A stretch of DNA of 64,000 bases from Piscicola geometra (taxonomy: Eukaryota; Annelida; Clitellata; Hirudinida; Piscicolidae). Both the position numbers and the translations under genes were made by a program. The DNA lies in NCBI GenBank assembly GCA_943735955.1, contig OX030962.1, forward strand, positions 7,762,462-7,826,461, written 5' to 3'. A model generated the notes under the pieces. The model was not told the origin of the DNA. It did no database searches and was given only the letters and a program-made list of their open reading frames with translations. Below are positions 19,901 to 30,902 of the stretch, in pieces (the first letter of the stretch is position 1; each line of letters starts with the position of its first letter).

Positions 19901-20307
19901 CGCAGCCTTGGCAGCAAGATCGGAAAGGAAATGATGTTGAAGAAGAAGAAGAAGCAAAAAATAGAGAAATGCTTCATATTCAGCGTCTTTTGTTCATCCA
20001 AAAACAAAAACAACAGCAACTTCTGCTCTTGACAGCTCAACAACAACAACAACAAAAACAAAAGTTACTTTCTAATTTAAAAACTTCTGATTCAAATTTA
20101 GATTTTTCACACTTTTCTTTTTCATCGGAAAACAGAGGTAATATCGAGAGATACGGCAGTAACAACAATGAATACAACAACCACCTCGCATTCAATCAAG
20201 ATCATTTGTATACAAAACTTTACAATAAGGAAACATCTAAAAATATCAACCACTTGTATCATGAAAACGACAATGTTGACAATCATCAAAACCACAAAAG
20301 CAGCTAG
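5893..20307 (+). CDS. Discoidin domain receptor (DDR) with giant low-complexity insertions; kinase domain not found
   Basis: DDRs are collagen-binding receptor tyrosine kinases at the plasma membrane: discoidin domain, DS-like domain, stalk, transmembrane helix, long juxtamembrane region, kinase. Exons whose phases all agree are 5893-5979, 8088-8235, 11089-14415, 15254-15628, 15948-16587 and 17148-20307. Conserved landmarks in order are [12 protein letters not shown], then ILPGNTDT to CLRFELYGC (discoidin end), [15 protein letters not shown] and [35 protein letters not shown] and [12 protein letters not shown] (DS-like domain). A hydrophobic segment just before 16587 and the juxtamembrane-like [12 protein letters not shown] follow. 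The modelled part is near 2,580 residues against about 850 for a whole vertebrate DDR. The excess is Asp-, Asn-, Ser-, His- and Lys-rich sequence. The N-terminus lies upstream or was missed, and no kinase exon was recognised downstream. Confidence 0.8.
5980..8087 (+). other. DDR intron with minisatellite and CAT-rich DNA
   Basis: Starts with three copies of a roughly 60-bp G-rich minisatellite (5985-6160) that creates spurious open frames on both strands. It also holds short direct repeats of a CCATTCATTCAATTAACA-type unit near 6650-6740 and a CAT/CATC-rich stretch at 7370-7620. No further exon was recognised. Confidence 0.6.
8088..8235 (+). CDS. DDR exon: end of discoidin domain
   Basis: A 49-codon exon plus one base, between a CCCAAAAG acceptor and a GTCGGTG donor. 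The translation opens [16 protein letters not shown] and closes with [12 protein letters not shown]. In the family this is the block ending in a Val-Cys-Met/Leu-Arg-Val-Glu-Leu-Tyr-Gly-Cys motif whose Cys closes the discoidin domain. The phase-1 end joins the next exon exactly to give DGLLSY, as in vertebrate DDRs. Confidence 0.85.
8236..11088 (+). other. DDR intron rich in GGATGAAT-type satellites
   Basis: This 2.85-kb intron contains a GGATGAATGGAAGGATTGAT-type cluster (8880-9045), the 12-bp array annotated separately (9300-10140) and AT-rich DNA with scattered GATG units. No exon was recognised. Confidence 0.6.
9300..10140. repeat. 12-bp tandem array of GATGGATGAATT units
   Basis: About 70 units of a 12-mer made of two tetranucleotide-like halves plus AATT. 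A central block near 9862-9990 carries the variant GATGCATGAATT in successive units, while the flanks carry GATGGATGAATT, showing local spread of a variant. Both strands give open frames (MDEL and IHQF repeats), which I treat as artefacts. Confidence 0.9.
11089..14415 (+). CDS. DDR giant exon: DS-like domain split by Asp, Ser, His and Asn-rich insertions
   Basis: A 3,327-bp frame is open from the CTCTACAG acceptor to the AATG/GTTTGT donor, and both phases match the neighbouring exons. Family blocks appear in the correct order: [15 protein letters not shown] plus HTYDG (11089-11155), GLGLLTD (near 11403), FVAWNRR (near 11584; family YVGW), [20 protein letters not shown] (near 11815), [14 protein letters not shown] (near 13430) and [11 protein letters not shown] (14380-14415). 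Between them lie inserts of about 80, 130, 515 and 280 codons. They are built from Asp, Ser, His and Asn runs and mixed Lys/Asn sequence. More than 1,100 stop-free codons in AT-rich DNA with ordered homology blocks argue for real coding sequence. Short hidden introns removing some inserts cannot be excluded. Confidence 0.72.
14416..15253 (+). other. DDR intron
   Basis: AT-rich intron with a TGTTG-rich imperfect repeat near 15010-15100. No additional exon was recognised. Confidence 0.6.
15254..15628 (+). CDS. DDR exon: extracellular acidic stalk
   Basis: A 375-bp exon in phase 1/1, from a CTCACAG acceptor to the strong donor GATG/GTAAGT. The translation starts [12 protein letters not shown], with one N-glycosylation sequon, directly after the SEVTFEN block. 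It then runs into Asp/Glu/Gly-rich acidic sequence encoded by GATGATGAGGATGG-like repeats. This matches the short stalk that follows the DS-like domain in DDRs but is far longer and more acidic. Confidence 0.68.
15629..15947 (+). other. DDR intron
   Basis: A 319-bp AT-rich intron between a strong GTAAGTTT donor and a TTTCACGCAG acceptor. Nothing else is seen in it. Confidence 0.65.
15948..16587 (+). CDS. DDR exon: stalk and transmembrane helix
   Basis: A 640-bp exon in phase 1/2, from TTTCACGCAG to the donor CCG/GTGAGA. It encodes a Lys/Asn-rich stalk and then [15 protein letters not shown] and a further hydrophobic run, a single transmembrane helix of roughly 25 residues ending in a basic residue. 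The position agrees with the DDR transmembrane exon. The Asn/Lys-rich sequence is much longer than the vertebrate stalk. Confidence 0.7.
16588..17147 (+). other. DDR intron with (CAAA)n microsatellite
   Basis: Contains a CAAA/CGAA tetranucleotide array followed by a short CA tract (16656-16740), then unique DNA up to the acceptor ACCACCGCAG. No exon was recognised. Confidence 0.6.
17148..20307 (+). CDS. DDR giant exon: cytosolic juxtamembrane region, Asn/Ser-rich
   Basis: A frame open for about 1,053 codons after the acceptor ACCACCGCAG, with phase 2 matching the transmembrane exon. The first part includes [19 protein letters not shown], resembling the DDR segment after the helix (family EMTVSLSLPSDSSMF). 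The rest is Gly/Ser, Asn/Thr and Asp-rich, with more complex parts near 19600-19900 ([31 protein letters not shown]) and a Gln-rich coiled-coil-like stretch near 19960-20070. It ends at TAG just before a large CA array. A possible donor (AGAG/GTAATA) at 20138 would avoid this stop. No tyrosine-kinase motif (glycine loop, HRDLATRN, DFG) is seen. Confidence 0.62.
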
Positions 20308-20327
20308 AACGACAAGTAAAACCAACA

Positions 20328-20653
<326 letters not shown>

Positions 20654-23132
20654 AAAACGAAAACCTATAAAAAGTATTCAGGAACTGAAGATACAAAAGA
20701 CCAAGTTTACAAGCTGCTTACACGGTCGTAACTCCAGGCTAAGCATCGACTCGAAGACACTTAGCAAGGCGAAATCTTTTACAAAACTAAAGCCAAACTC
20801 AAAAATACAAAAAGCTACAGTAGCAATAACAAAATGGCAGCATCTCAGGCACAATGGAACAAAGATCATATCAATATCCAAGAAAAGAGCCACCACGACA
20901 ACACAAACATTTGTCTCGTGATTGTCTAAAATTCCAAAACGCTCTAAAATGATTCGTTAAAAGTATACATTTAAAAGCTTTTGAAAAATCTTATTTTGTA
21001 CCTTTTTAATTATAGATCTATCATCACATAAATTAATCTACGAGTTTAATAATTCTGAAGAAGAGTATTTTAGTTTTACAATTTTTTACTGTGATTTTAG
21101 ATTGATTTTAACGTTGTAATAATTGCTTGAAAGTTGTTTTTTTATAATTTTAAATTCTTCATGTTGTGGAAGTAACCGATTAAGTTGTAAAAGTGGATGA
21201 AAACGTAAAAAAACGTTTCAAGATTTGTTTTTAACTCGAAAAAGTTTTTTCATTTACAAAAAAGTATTTTTTTTAATTTCTAAAAATTGCTTTAAAATTC
21301 AAGAATGTTTTTAAACATTTGTTTCCGTAATTGTGGACAATTATTTAGCAATATACCCATAATGTGTTTCTCTTTTAGAAAAACATATTAAATTATACAC
21401 AATTATTTCAAAATCACTTTAAATTATTCCCAAATTTTTGAAAACTATTTTTTTAAATTTACAGTTTTACAAATTGACAGGAGTATCTATGAATTAGTAT
21501 TCTAAACATCTGTAAATCATCAAAACCGTTTTTATAAACGATAGCACTTTTTCCATATGAGTTTTGAGCCTACTTTTGAATGGTTTCTCAGTTTGTTGTG
21601 GACAAAACGCGAGATTGTGAGATTCGGGAGTTTTGGAAACGCAACGGGTGAATGCTAGTTAGTTATTTTTTTACATTTATTTTTTTGAAAATAAAAATAT
21701 GTTAGTTACAGTTCTTTGACCACTTTTTAGTATACAAAATAACTAATATATGATTTCGAAAATCAATATTTGTCTTGATTTGTACCCATCATTCTACAAC
21801 TCTCGCATCCCACGTCTCGCGTTTTACCTACAACCTACTCAGTGCATCAAAATACATTTCATAAACAAAACTTCGTCATTTATCATTTGAATAAACTTAC
21901 ATATTGTTTTTCGACTTTTCAACAAAAAAAACAACTTAAATTAATTATTAAAACATTTGAAATGTATTTTTCAAAAGACAAACAGAATTCATGAAATAAC
22001 TTGAATAGCTTCATTTGAATGACTTTCGTGGAAATAGTCCTTTCTTGCTCCGCGCTATATCATGCTTAAAAGAGAATTCCCCGAGTTTTTTTATGAAGAC
22101 ATTTCTAGCGAAGTTTTAATGATTCTTTAAAAGCTGTTGCCCGCCTTTAACTGTTTACTCAAATACGTTTTAGTTGTCACTCATGGGGAAGGGAGTGTAT
22201 GAGTGATGTAATGCTGGATTGGTGTGAAGGGAATAAGAAAAAAAACAGCAAATATGTAATTTGGTGGCAGAGTGATGGTGTCGTTGTGTGAAAAGTCATA
22301 AACTTAATAAACTATCAAAATAAAATAATGTAGACTCATAGGCATATATGTACGATTGAAATAAAAAAATCAGACTGGGAGAGTTTCCATTCTCTAGTCA
22401 TCTCCGCATGTCTTTTAAGACTAAAAGGCATGCTGTGAGAGGAGGAGGAAAGTAATTAATGCAGGCGTTTGTTAGTGCTACAAGGCTTTGAGAGGTTCTG
22501 AAAGAAGGAAAAAGTAAAAAAATAAATAATGAAATGAAATGAAAAGAGGGAAGTGGTGAAATGAAGGAAGGGAAGTGGCGAAATGAGGGTAAGGGAAGAG
22601 GAAATGGAAAAACAAAATTTGAAAAACGAAAGCGAAAAAACGGTTGGTGTGAAAAAAAGACAAAGTAAATAAATACATATAAAAATTCTATAAATTAAAA
22701 ATGTCTAAAGTTGATTTTTTTTGTTCAATCAGCTACTTGGTAAAAAAAATATAAACGCACGCGTACTGCATAAATTCATGTCATTTCAGTATCTATTTTA
22801 CTAGCAATTGCCTTCAAAATAATCCTTAAATGGAAAATCTTATTTTTTGGAAAATATCGATTCAACTTTTTTATATGATTTGCACAGGAAACAAAAGCTT
22901 ATAAATCAACAAAAAATACATTTAAGGATATAAGACTCACAAACATTAAAAAACCAATTAAATCGACACGAAAAATAAATAAGACATCTTCAAAATCTGA
23001 CTAAAAAGGTTTCATTAAACCCGCTAATGGAATGTTCTTCATTCAAATTCAACTAAATTTAATTTTTAAAAGAAAAAACTTTTTATTTGCACGCAAGCGT
23101 CTTCTTGGAGGGTTGAACCTTTCTTGGCCTGT

Positions 23133-23560
<428 letters not shown>

Positions 23561-24135
23561 GTGTGAGTGTTCTAGTGAACCTTTCATTTTAGTAACTGTT
23601 CATATTTTTTGTCTTATGTTTTTAAGATAAAGTCATAACCCGTGTGTGTGGCTTTGCGAAAACAAATTTTTTTGAGGGTGTGCTCAAGAATGTGACTAAA
23701 TTGCACGAGGCAAAAATTTTGTGAAAAAAAATACTTTTTGATTTTATTGAGAATGACGGGCGGTAAATTGTCAGAAAATCTCTTTTTTGAAAAAGTCAAG
23801 TTTAGGAAAAAAGAAAAAATAAACAGTTGTGATTGGTTGGATTAATGGACAAGTGAAGAATATATTATTTAATGAAACTACACATTTTTGAATAGATTAG
23901 AAAATTTAATATAAAAAAACAAAATAACTCAATAAAACTGCATATTAAGTTACACTGATATGATTGAAACTATCTCTTGATTGACTAATAATTTACGTTT
24001 TAAAGTTGGAAAAAATTCTATTAGATTTCATGGTCAATCGGTCACCTTTTCTTTAATTTGTTGTGAAAGACTTTCTTCACAACTTCACGGTCTATCAATA
24101 ATGACAGCCGTCTATGCTCACACTCTTGGAGAAAA

Positions 24136-25000
24136 ATGTCTTGGATACTGATTATAATGGAGTTTATTTTATATTATGCTATTTTGCAATTTCAAGGTAA
24201 TTAATTAAGTATGAAACTTTAAAAATAAAATCAATAAATTTTAAGTATTGTTAGTTCATGCAAATTGTAATAAGACTGCACGTTAATAAAACTGTCTACA
24301 CACATCTTTTTTATTTTGTTTACTTTTTAAAATCTTAAATTATCTAAGAGCAATGAAATATTAATATATAAAAAACAATTTTTCTATATTTAGTGCTAGA
24401 AAAATCGTGAAAATTAATATTTTGAATATGTAATGTGGCTGACATGAATAATCTATTACGGAATGTGCTTCGGATGATTAATGCCTTCATTAATCATATT
24501 GTTTTTGCAATTCCCAAGATAGGCTATTAAGAAATGCTTATGTTCCGAACGTTTCTTGGAACAAGTGTTTGTTGCTTCTGTACTTTTTTGCTTTTGTCAG
24601 CGTTTTGAAAATGTCTAGATTTCTAACATCATTTTCATTCAAAATTAAATATATTTATATATATTTTTTTATTCTTTTTTCTTTCAAAGTATACGAGTTT
24701 TTTTAATGTGTTTTTTTCAATTTATACGTATTTTTAGGTATATTTTTTTAATGTTTTTATTCCAATGTATACCTATTTTTGAATGTATGTTTGAATAAGT
24801 GCTTTTGCATCTCAGTTTATAGCACACACGTATCAGCCAAGGGTGCAGTGTGTTTGCGTGGAGAATATATCATAAGATTAAGGGCTTATTTGAGTGGTCG
24901 AGCAGACAGTTTATTAAAGAAGTGCACGTTAAATAATGAGAATGCGGCAGAAACTATGGGAGAAGAATGGATGGATGAAGAGAATGGATGGATGAAGTGA
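24136..25000 (+). CDS. Secreted protein fragment, possible divergent SUEL-type lectin start
   Basis: Exon 24136-24196 encodes MSWILIIMEF and a further hydrophobic run, a plausible signal peptide, and ends in phase 1 at a strong donor (CAAG/GTAATT). The next exon starts at 24816 after ATCTCAG and continues in frame with VYSTHVSAKGAVCLRGEY and IIRLRAYLSGRADSLLKKC. The spacing Cys-x-x-Gly-x-x-Ile-Ile plus an A-Y-x-x-G-R-x-D...Cys core resembles the first half of a SUEL/Gal_lectin domain. The exon may end at 24927 (GCAC/GTTAAA). Otherwise the frame runs into the GGATGGATGAAG minisatellite and stops near 25000. The second half of the domain was not found, so the gene may be partial. The exon plan matches the lectin gene at 57526. 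Confidence 0.42.
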
Positions 25001-25228
25001 ATGGATGGATGAGTAGAATGGATGGATGAAGAGAATGGATGGATGTGTAGAATGGATGGATGTGTAGAATGGATGGATGAAGAGAATGGATGGATGAAGA
25101 GAATGGATGGAAGTGGAATGGATGGATGAAGAGAATGGATGGATGAAGAGAATGGATGGGAGTGGAACGGATGGAAGTGGAATAGATGGATGGAGAGAAT
25201 GGATGGATGAAGAGAATGGATGGATGAG
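24965..25228. repeat. GGATGGATGAAGAGAAT minisatellite
   Basis: About 14 imperfect units of 15-17 bp built on the GGATGGATGAAGAGAAT core, with variants such as GTGTAGAAT and GGAAGTGGAAT. It lies at the end of the candidate secreted-protein frame. Confidence 0.85.
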
Positions 25229-28200
25229 GGAAGATAAACTCTGGTGGTTATGAGTGGTTATTATTGAGTAAGTGGATGGTAGTGTGTTGGTGGGGATCTG
25301 CTGGTGTGTTGTAAGTGAAGAGTGGTTGATGGCGATATATGGGAGAATGTGGATGATTGGCTCTCCTGGGGCGAAAGTTGGTTTCGAAAGTGCAAAATGA
25401 ATGGAGATGATTCTATAAATTGAATAAGGAAATAGATGAATATATTAACTTGACCAGTTAAAACCTAGTAAGTCGTGGTGATGAGGTCAATTCTATGCTG
25501 GATATGGTGATGAGGCTGGGGCAGTGATGACTTTTGCGACATTTTTTGCCCGTTGTGCTCTACGATGGGAGAGATTTGAAATAACTTGGTGTTTAAGATA
25601 CGAAATGGCTTTTATTTAAGAGACGAAATAGCTTGGTGTTTACAAAGAAGCCTTTTGATTGTAGAATCTACGGCGTCGTTATGGGCCTTCAATAACCGGT
25701 CTGATGCGTGGTATGTGCTGGAATGTGCTTGTTGGTCAAATACTCTGGAATGCAACACTAAATGTTTAATAAAAATATTTTTTAGAAAGAGAAACGAAAA
25801 GGTTTGAAGTTTTTTAGTGGAAGGAAGAATGGGTAAAATAGAATCATGAAATATTACATTTTTAAAATATATTTAAGGCGCAAAATGGGAGAATAATTGG
25901 GAATGAACAAAAAGGCTTGAGGAAGAGCGGATGTTTTTATGGGCGCATGAGGAACGTGAAAGAATTTCAGTAATTTTATTCCGACAAAAACGCAATATTT
26001 AAAAAAAATTTAAATCTTTAAAACCCTTAATGGCTGCTTTAAAGAACATTAATGAGTTCGTTTTTGTGTGGATTTTTTACGAAGTTTTAAAATTTTGACT
26101 AGAAACGTTAATCTCCTGTAATAATCCTCCGCTATTACTGCTTGCGACATTAAAGACTCCATGGATTAGGGTAGGTGGGTATGACATGATTTTGCATTTT
26201 ATAGTCTTTGCTCCAACACCACACCATCGTTTTTTACAGAATTTTAGTCTTTATTATTACAAAATAAAATTGTTTAATTTTTAAAAATAACTATATCAAA
26301 TGTTTTTAATTTAAATAAATGAAAAATGATCTAAATATTAAGTCAAAGTTCCATGTTTTAAAACTAACCCTAATCCCATCGCCATCAGAGCACGCTTTTT
26401 ATTTGACGTATAAAGCTACTTTAAGAGTAATTCATTTGGCAAAAACCAAAAAGAAATTACTTTTTTAATTAAAAACTAATCAATTTATCGTCTAAACGTT
26501 TCTCAAAAATAATATATTTTGTCGATTTATATTTATTTCTATTTAAGTGTTTTTCACACTGAAAAACGGTAAATTTTATAAAATTGAAAACACTCTTAAA
26601 TATTTTTATTCCTTTTAAAAATTATTTATTGAGTTTTATTTATTTATTTTAATTTCAAAAATATCGTTTTTTCCATTTTTCTCATCCCTTGAAAGCATCC
26701 TCCAGCACCATATGCTTGCCTTCCGCTTGCTTTTATGATTGTTGATTGGCCACGTTTGACCCTAATCGCTAGATCACGGATAAGGATAAGAAAGCAAGAA
26801 TGTATGTATGTGAGGGATGGATGGATGGATGGATGGATGGATGGATGGATGGATGGATGGATGGATGGATGGATGGATGGATGGATGGATGGATGGGTGG
26901 ATGGATGGATGGATTGGTGAATGAGTTGATGGATAGATGGATGGATGGATGGATGGATGGATGGGTGTAAGGGTGGATGGATGGATGGATGGATGGATGG
27001 ATGGATGGATGGATGGATGGATGGATGGATGGATGGATGGATGGATGGATGGATGGATGGATGGATGGATGGATGGATGGATGGATGGATGGATGGATGG
27101 ATGGATGGATGGATGGATGGATGGATGGATGGATGGATGGATGGATGGATGGATGGATGGATGGATGGATGGATGGATGGATGGATGGATGGATGGATGG
27201 ATGGATGGATGGATGGATGGATGGATGGATGGATGGATGGATGGATGGATGGATGGATGGATGGATGGATGGATGGATGGATGGATGGATGGATGGATGG
27301 ATGGATGGATGGATGGATGGATGGATGGATGGATGGATGGATGGATGGATGGATAGATGGATGGATGGATGGATGGATGGATGGATTGGTGAATGAGTTG
27401 ATAGATAGATGGATGGATGGATGGATGGATGGATGGATGGATGGATGGGTGTAAGGGGGGATGGATGGATGGATGGATGGATGGATCGATCGATGGATAG
27501 ATGGATGGATGGATGGGTGGATGGATGGATGGATGGATGGATGGATTGGTGAATGAGTTGATGGATAGATGGATGGATGGATGGATGGATGGATGGATGG
27601 ATGGATGGATGGATGGATGGATGGATGGATGGATGGATGGATGGATGGATGGATGGATGGATGGATGGATGGATGGATGGATGGATGGATGGATGGATGG
27701 ATGGATGGATGGATGGATGGATGGATGGATGGATGGATGGATGGATGGATGGATGGATGGATGGATGGATGGATGGATGGATGGATGGATGGATGGATGG
27801 ATGGATGGATGGATGGATGGATGGATGGATGGATGGATGGATGGATGGATGGATGGAAGGATGGATGGATGGATGGATGGATGGATGGATGGATGGATGG
27901 ATGAATGGGTGGATGAATGGGTGGATGGATAGATGGATGGATGGATGGATGGATGGATGGATGGATGGATGGATGGATGGATGGATGGATGGATGGATGG
28001 ATGGATGGATGGATGGATGGATGGATGGATGGATGGATGGATGAATGGATGGATGAATGAATAGATGCACAGCTAAATATATGAATGGACAGATAACTGG
28101 ATGAATAAATGGGAGGCTGGATGCATCGATAAACGGATTAGTATATGCAAGGATTCGTCAAAGAGTTCACCAAAAGATGAACAAACAAAAAATAACTTTT

Positions 28201-29107
28201 TCAAAAAGTTTCTAAAGTGAATGAATGCCTTTTATAACTATATAAAATTTTCTTTTATTGTTTATTCAATAAATATTTATTTTTAAATGAATAAATATTT
28301 AATGCATGTGCACTTGAAAGAGCAATGCTCTCAACGGAATTGCGTGAGAACATTTTCTCAAACAGAATAATTTTTACTAAATTTACATTTTTTTTAATAT
28401 TATTTTTTTCTCTATTATGAATGATCTGAAACTTCAACGGAAAATAAAAATGTTAGTGCAGATTCATCCTAGTTTTAAGTTTTTATTATATTTCTGAAAT
28501 TTCATGAGTTTTCAGAAACTTATAAAATAAAAATCCGTGAGCGTAAAAAAATGATAAATTTTTTCCCCTATTTTATGGAAAAAGTTGAAGATATCTAAAG
28601 AGGTTATCAAAATGAAAATGAGATGATCAATCGATAGATGTTCGTGAAAATATGTTCTACTTCCGCTTCAAATCATTCATTTCAAGACGATGAATAAATA
28701 AATTTTGTTCTTAAATTTTTCAATATCCAGATACTTTTAAGCCTGTTTATGAAAGAGATGAAAGAGATGAACTTGAAAAAACTATCATCCAGGGAACGAC
28801 CTGTTTGAATGAAAAATAATTTGCACTAAAAACACAAAAGCACATTTATTTTAAGTCAGTTTTTTCTCGTGCTAGAATTTTAAAAATCTTTAAAAAAATT
28901 AAGGTGTAGAATAATCCACCTTTAATAGAATTTTTAAATTTTTAAATTTCAATGGCATGTCAGCGATTTCCAACATTGGCTGCACTTGGTCTATTCTGAA
29001 TAACCCAGAAAGAATATAATGTAAATAGACTGGAGCTGGAATTTTGTGGGTGAATAAATAAATGGATGAATTGAGTGAAGGAAAAGCATTGGATTAAAAA
29101 GATTTGA
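25229..29107. other. Gene-poor stretch dominated by the GGAT satellite
   Basis: Apart from the GGAT array no gene was recognised. An open frame at 25586-25807 has mixed composition but no detectable family. The remainder is AT-rich. Confidence 0.5.
26817..28062. repeat. (GGAT)n satellite, about 1.2 kb with higher-order interruptions
   Basis: A tetranucleotide array interrupted by recurring blocks: GGATTGGTGAATGAGTTGAT at about 26910, 27383 and 27542, and GGGTGTAAGGG at about 26963 and 27446. The recurrence shows that segments of the array were duplicated as larger units. The long frames on both strands (MDGW and IHPS repeats) are treated as artefacts. Confidence 0.93.
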
Positions 29108-30902
29108 TTAACCCATTAACGCATACTGTCCTTTTTTAAGGACAGCAATAAAAAGTTTTTTTTATAATAGTTATCTTGATTATATTTATTATCTTTGCAA
29201 CTAATCCTGTTCTATTTAAACTGAAGTCTTTGTTTAAAAAAATTTTGGTGATTTGAAATTGATAGATTGTTTCGATATTCTGATTTTTCGAGGCGATAAC
29301 TAAATTTTTTGTGTTTTTGTCATGGCTCATGAAAAAAAATTATTTATAATTTTATTTAATGTCTACCATTCATAATTTATAACATTATTTTATTGTTATT
29401 CATTCTTATATCTTATTTTAAAATAAATTTCATTTTACATGTAATATTATTTCCAAAAACTGTGTTTTATTGAGTGTCCTTTTTTAAGGACGCTATGCAG
29501 TAATACTGATGGTAAAAACAATTATTTTCAGATTCGCTCTTCATGAAGTCATTAGTATTTTGGAAGATGACAATGATTTCTTTTCAGCAGATATAGACAT
29601 TATTCCTCCTACTGACCCAAACTGCTCTGATGAGGATAGTGGACCCGAAGATGGTGAAGGTACCCTAGATAATTTATCAAGAAACCAGCTAAATGCAGAA
29701 GCAGAAATAGTAATTTCCAAAATTGGGGAAGAGAAAACCACTATAAGTAGAGAAGAAACTGCTGTAAAAAGGCCAGCTAAAAAAAAGTAAAATTGATCGG
29801 AGATGGACCAAAAAAGACATTACTACTGGATTATTGGCAGATAATAGTTCAGAGAACAAACCAAATTTAGAAAACATGTCTCCTCTCACATTGGTTAATT
29901 TATTTTTGGATGTACCAGTCATCAAGCTAATAACAGACATGTCAAATTTATATGACAGCCAAAAACTAAAACAGCTGAATGCTACTGAAAATGAATATAG
30001 AGTGGTGCTGGCTTTACTCATGCTTTCAGGTTATGTTCCTTTGGCCAACCGCAGGATGTACTGGGAACAGAGCGACGATGTACACAATCTAGCTGTAAGA
30101 CTGTCAACAGATTTGAAGAGTTATTAAGATATTTGCATTGCAATGACAACGAGAAAATTAATAAGTTAGACAAGATGGCCAAAGTGCGTCCATTATTTGA
30201 TGCTATGAATGAAAGATTTCTCAAATTTTGGCCCAAAGAATGTCATTTGGCGATTGATGAATCAATGGTTCCATATTATGGAAGGCATTCATCAAAACAG
30301 TTTATCAGAGGAAAACCCATAAGGTTTGGATATAAAGTTTGGTGCCTAAATAATAGGCTTGGGTATTTGGTAAACTGTTACCCGTATCAAGGAGCCTCGG
30401 AAGAGTTCAATAGCGAATTAGGACTTGGTGGATCAGTGGTATCTAAACTAATAAAATGCTTACCAAAAGACACTCCATGTTATACTGAAATATTTATAAT
30501 TTTTTCATATGGTTTCAAACAGATCAAAAAAGAAAAAAAAGAATCCATGAATTTAGCTAAAAGCGTGTTGCAGATGTCCGATACGATGGAAAAGATCATT
30601 TTATTGGTAAAATTGAAGATGGCCAAAAAATAATGCAAGCAATGTGGAAAGAAAGTGGAAAAGAAATGCCTTGAATGTAATGTAGCTTTACATTTGGAGT
30701 GCTTCAGCATCTACCATGAATCGTGATTACCGTCAGTAGCAATGCATAGTGTCCTTTTTAAAGGACATTTTTTATTTTCATTATAACTTTTTTTGTATAA
30801 AATATTTCAGACTAATTTTTTGATTTTATTTTTTAGAATCAGTTTTTCAATAAAATGTAAAAAAATTAATTAATTCCTTTGAGTCATGCGTTAATGGGTT
30901 AA
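29108..30902 (+). mobile_element. piggyBac-family DNA transposon, internally deleted, non-autonomous relic
   Basis: Both ends are TTAA, the piggyBac target duplication, at 29108-29111 and 30899-30902. Inside them are 13-bp perfect inverted repeats CCCATTAACGCAT / ATGCGTTAATGGG. The inner element is about 1.79 kb, shorter than an intact piggyBac. The motif TGTCCTTTTTTAAGGACA, itself palindromic, recurs near both ends and at about 29475, just before the reading frame. The transposase frame inside is broken (separate entry). Confidence 0.93.
29509..30728 (+). pseudogene. piggyBac transposase pseudogene (DDE_Tnp_1_7 type)
   Basis: Four pieces in different frames cover a piggyBac transposase. 29509-29790 gives an acidic N-terminal part (PPTDPNCSDEDSG). 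29791-30127 continues in another frame (SPLTLVNLFLDVPVI, GYVPLANRRMYW). 30133-30480 holds the first catalytic region (AIDESMVPYYGRHSSKQF, IRFGYKVWCLNN, GYLVNCYPYQG). 30640-30728 encodes the C-terminal cysteine-rich zinc-binding end (CKQCGKKVEKKC, CNVALHLECFSIYH). The first catalytic Asp is present. The segment that should carry the other catalytic Asp residues is missing or scrambled between about 30480 and 30570, and frameshifts separate the pieces. It cannot encode an active enzyme. Confidence 0.88.

Noticed and set aside
20655..20915. Kinase or continuation exon for DDR after the CA array
   Set aside because: The frame is open but Lys/Ser/Thr-rich with no kinase motif, and no donor/acceptor phase combination joins it cleanly.
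26769..28070. A 433-codon frame of IHPS repeats and several MDGW frames
   Set aside because: Every frame of the GGAT satellite is stop-free; there is no flanking homology or splice logic.
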